Positions 7,234 to 9,250 of a DNA stretch of 9,250 nt are shown piece after piece. Position 1 is the stretch's first letter; each line of letters opens with the position of its first letter. The translations under genes were made by a program, and so were the position numbers. The DNA lies in contig CALHVB010000143.1 of assembly GCA_938039345.1 (NCBI GenBank), positions 1 to 9,250 of the forward strand. The letters run 5' to 3'. The stretch comes from an uncultured Sediminicola sp. GTDB lineage: Bacteria > Bacteroidota > Bacteroidia > Flavobacteriales > Flavobacteriaceae. The notes under the pieces were generated by a model. That model was not told the origin of the DNA. It did not search any database and was given only the letters and a program-made list of their open reading frames with translations.

Positions 7234-7525
7234 AATAGTAATATAAACATATTAAGGTTTGTGGTATTGGTGTAAAATAATGTTTATGTTTAATGTAAAT
7301 CATAATAAAATGAAAATATATAATATTTTTTTTGTAAGTATTTTATTTGTATTTAATTGAAGGTAAAGTTTGTATATGTTGTTATTTATGAATAATTTTC
7401 TTATTGCAAACCAAAGGCAACCAGTTATTTATAAATAGTAATTCTAAAAGAGTTAAGTGTTTTGAGCTAGAGCAATTAATTTGTTTTGGCAGTTGTTTAG
7501 GTTTCCTGTAAATAAATTTTAAACA
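7234..7525. other. AT-rich gene-free interval
   Basis: The interval is about 290 bp and very AT-rich between the terminator and the next start codon. No convincing ORF, tRNA or structured RNA is visible. It contains T-tracts around 7325-7333 and a 12-bp perfect palindrome, TATTTATAAATA, at 7426-7437; in sequence this AT-rich such palindromes occur by chance. No exact TAnnTTTG element is present. It must hold the promoter of the secreted-protein unit. Confidence 0.7.
7493..7520 (+). promoter_or_regulatory. Weak candidate promoter for the tail-fibre-like gene
   Basis: TTG at 7493-7495 and TAAATTTT at 7513-7520 are spaced by 17 bp and resemble the flavobacterial TTG-N17-23-TAnnTTTG promoter with one mismatch (final T instead of G). 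Use of this site would give a transcript starting almost at the ATG of the next gene, or favour the internal ATG at 7535. AT-rich background makes chance matches likely. Confidence 0.25.
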
Positions 7526-8752
7526 ATGCTTAAAATGAGAAAAATTAAATTTCTTTTACTACTATGTTACTTAATTAGTTTTTATTCTGTTAAATCTCAA
7601 ACTTTAGTTGCAAATCCTCAAAATTCTGGAGTAGAGGGGGGTGAGCTTAAGTTAATGAATAGTAATGCTTCTTACAACCCTTGGCACATAGATAATTATA
7701 GTGGAAACTTTCGTGTTTTTCAAAATGGGAATGTTTTTTTAAATATTAACCCTACAAGTGGCCTATTATCTTATTCTAAAAGTTTAAAAATAAATAATGC
7801 ATTACGAATAGCTTCAGAAAACACTTTTGTGTCGGAAGGTTCTATAAGTGAAGGTACATGGGGGAACTATATTTTAACAAACAATGGTACCACACGTACA
7901 TTAAGATTAGGTGTTGCTAATGATAGTTACACCAGAGGAGAAATAGAGATAGAGAATAATAATTCTCCTTCTTCTAATATATTTTTTAAAACAACAAATG
8001 TTGGAGGAGGGGCAAAAGTTAGAATGAAAATAAATGCTGTTGGTAATGTAGGTATAGGCACAACAAGTCCTATAGCTAAATTAGATGTTGTTGGAGATGG
8101 TAAAATAGGGTCTTTGTCTAATAGATATTATCTTAGAATAGCTTCAAAAGAATGGCCAGAGATAAGGTTTCAAACACCTTTAAGTGATCGCAAAATTAGA
8201 ATAGGAGCAGCACATGAAACAAATTCTCATTATGGAATAGGAGAGGGAGATTTTTATGTCTATACATCTACAGCTAATTCCATGCCTTTGATTGTAAATA
8301 AAAATGGGAATGTTTCATTAGTTAAAAAGAAAGGTAATGTAGGCATAGGAACTACAACACCAGACGCAAAACTTACGGTAAAAGGCAATATACATACCCA
8401 AGAAGTTAAGGTGGATCTAAACGGAGCTGTAGCTCCCGATTATGTATTTAAAGAAGATTATAAGTTAAAATCTTTAGACCAAGTACAAGCCTATATTAAT
8501 AAAAATGGGCACTTACCTAATATCCCCTCTGCTGCAGAAATGGAGAAAGAAGGGGTGTTGCTTAAAGAAATGAATTTAAAGCTCTTAGAAAAAATAGAGG
8601 AATTAACCTTGTATACTCTGGAGCAGCAAAAAGAAATAGAACGATTAAAGATAAGTGAGAAAAAACACCGCTTACAAGAAATAGAAAACGAGAATTTAAA
8701 AAAGCGTTTAGAAGAAATAGAAAACATTTTAACTAAAATAACAAACCAATAA
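7526..8752 (+). CDS. Secreted tail-fibre-like protein with C-terminal coiled-coil module
   Basis: The 408-residue product has an N-terminal signal peptide (positive MRKIK, then a hydrophobic core, cleavage near SVKSQ, residues 21-25). No lipobox is present. The start could be the ATG at 7526 or the one at 7535 (residue 4), which gives a more usual signal peptide and has a preceding A-run. The middle is polar, beta-rich and full of N, G, S and T. Two copies of a phage-tail-fibre-like motif, GNVGIGTTsPiAKLdV, start at residues 173 and 270. The last 115 residues hold APDYVFKEDYKLKSLDQVQA, then NGHLPNIPSAAEMEKEG, then a charged coiled coil from about 345 to the end. This tail recurs in Bacteroidetes surface proteins and resembles the chaperone region at fibre ends. 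The protein probably forms a trimeric extracellular fibre or adhesin, by inference. The next gene begins 12 bp later. Exact function unknown. Confidence 0.82.
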   Translation: MLKMRKIKFLLLLCYLISFYSVKSQTLVANPQNSGVEGGELKLMNSNASYNPWHIDNYSGNFRVFQNGNVFLNINPTSGLLSYSKSLKINNALRIASENTFVSEGSISEGTWGNYILTNNGTTRTLRLGVANDSYTRGEIEIENNNSPSSNIFFKTTNVGGGAKVRMKINAVGNVGIGTTSPIAKLDVVGDGKIGSLSNRYYLRIASKEWPEIRFQTPLSDRKIRIGAAHETNSHYGIGEGDFYVYTSTANSMPLIVNKNGNVSLVKKKGNVGIGTTTPDAKLTVKGNIHTQEVKVDLNGAVAPDYVFKEDYKLKSLDQVQAYINKNGHLPNIPSAAEMEKEGVLLKEMNLKLLEKIEELTLYTLEQQKEIERLKISEKKHRLQEIENENLKKRLEEIENILTKITNQ

Positions 8753-8764
8753 TAAATTATAAAG

Positions 8765-9250
8765 ATGAAAAAAATACTAATTGCTTTATTATTTTTATTT
8801 GCGTTGCAAATACAAGGGCAAGAATTGCCAGATATTATCCCGCCATCACCAAAAGCTCTAGATTTTGAAAAATATGGTAATATCCCTGTTAGTACATATA
8901 CAGGAATACCAAATATTAGTATCCCAATCCATACTATTACACAAGGAGATATACAAATACCAATATCTCTAAGTTACCATGCTTCTGGTATTAGGGTAGA
9001 AAGCGAAGCAGGAGAAGTAGGTCTTGGTTGGGTACTTAATTCTGGAGGTATTATCTCGAGAACAATTTATGGGCATAATGATTTTATAACTGGGGGAGGT
9101 AATGGTAATCACTATCATAAGAGAACAGATATATTAGATATTACTCAAACAGAATCAGCTACTGGCAACAGAATTTTCCCTCCACCTCATACTACGGGCG
9201 GTCCCATTTTTGTTAATAATGTAAGTTATGATATCTCTGATTTTTTAGGG
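8765..9250 (+). CDS. Secreted RHS/YD-repeat-type protein, N-terminal part (runs off the window)
   Basis: The ATG at 8765 opens a frame that stays open for 162 codons to the window edge. The start MKKILIALLFLFALQIQGQ is a clear signal peptide, and AAAG precedes the ATG. The mature protein begins with a pattern typical of Bacteroidetes RHS-repeat proteins: PPSPKALDFEKYGNIPVSTY, then TGIPNISIPIHTI, then ISLSYHASGIRVESEAGEVG and LGWVLNSGGIISRTI. This is the entry strand region of the SpvB/RHS beta-rich shell. Such proteins are commonly over 1000 residues and may end in a variable toxin or enzyme domain, so most of the gene lies outside. The 12-bp gap to the upstream tail-fibre-like gene suggests one operon. 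Whether this copy carries a toxic tip cannot be told here. Confidence 0.88.
   Translation, partial: MKKILIALLFLFALQIQGQELPDIIPPSPKALDFEKYGNIPVSTYTGIPNISIPIHTITQGDIQIPISLSYHASGIRVESEAGEVGLGWVLNSGGIISRTIYGHNDFITGGGNGNHYHKRTDILDITQTESATGNRIFPPPHTTGGPIFVNNVSYDISDFLG

Noticed and set aside
7426..7437. Perfect 12-bp palindrome TATTTATAAATA as an operator
   Set aside because: It consists only of A and T in an extremely AT-rich region, where such palindromes are expected by chance, and it lies about 90 bp from the next start.
7526..8752. Type IX secretion cargo
   Set aside because: The C-terminus is a coiled coil, not the beta-sandwich sorting domain, so only Sec export is supported.

Overview
The window is AT-rich, has A-rich sequence rather than Shine-Dalgarno boxes ahead of its start codons, and contains a Bacteroidetes-type -7 promoter element. 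Its protein families are typical of marine or environmental Flavobacteriaceae. All supported genes lie on the + strand. This assignment rests on sequence style and recognised families, not on a database search.

The first part (about 1-7233) is an RND-type tripartite efflux operon with its own regulator. The order is a TetR-family repressor, a TolC-like outer-membrane channel (its ATG directly follows the repressor's stop codon), a lipoprotein periplasmic adaptor, a small four-helix-bundle protein, and a 1163-residue RND inner-membrane permease. A strong intrinsic terminator closes the unit. Adaptor, permease and channel would form one envelope-spanning pump. The TetR protein probably represses the operon, including itself, from a promoter lying almost on its start codon. 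The pump's substrate cannot be read from the sequence.

The odd part of the operon is the four-helix-bundle gene (23S rRNA intervening-sequence protein / bAvd-like family). It sits between adaptor and permease and is bracketed by two short arrays of degenerate 7-bp repeats in opposite orientation. One array covers the adaptor's stop codon; the other covers this gene's own stop codon and reaches the permease's ATG. The layout looks like a small cassette inserted precisely at a gene junction, and it is the most noteworthy observation here.

After a very AT-rich, roughly 300-bp gene-free stretch (7234-7525) a second unit starts. It holds a secreted 408-residue protein with two phage-tail-fibre-like motifs and a C-terminal coiled-coil module, and, 12 bp later, the first 162 codons of a secreted RHS/YD-repeat-type protein that runs off the window. 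The two are probably co-transcribed and act at or outside the cell surface. No tRNA, rRNA, CRISPR array, transposase or replication origin was seen.
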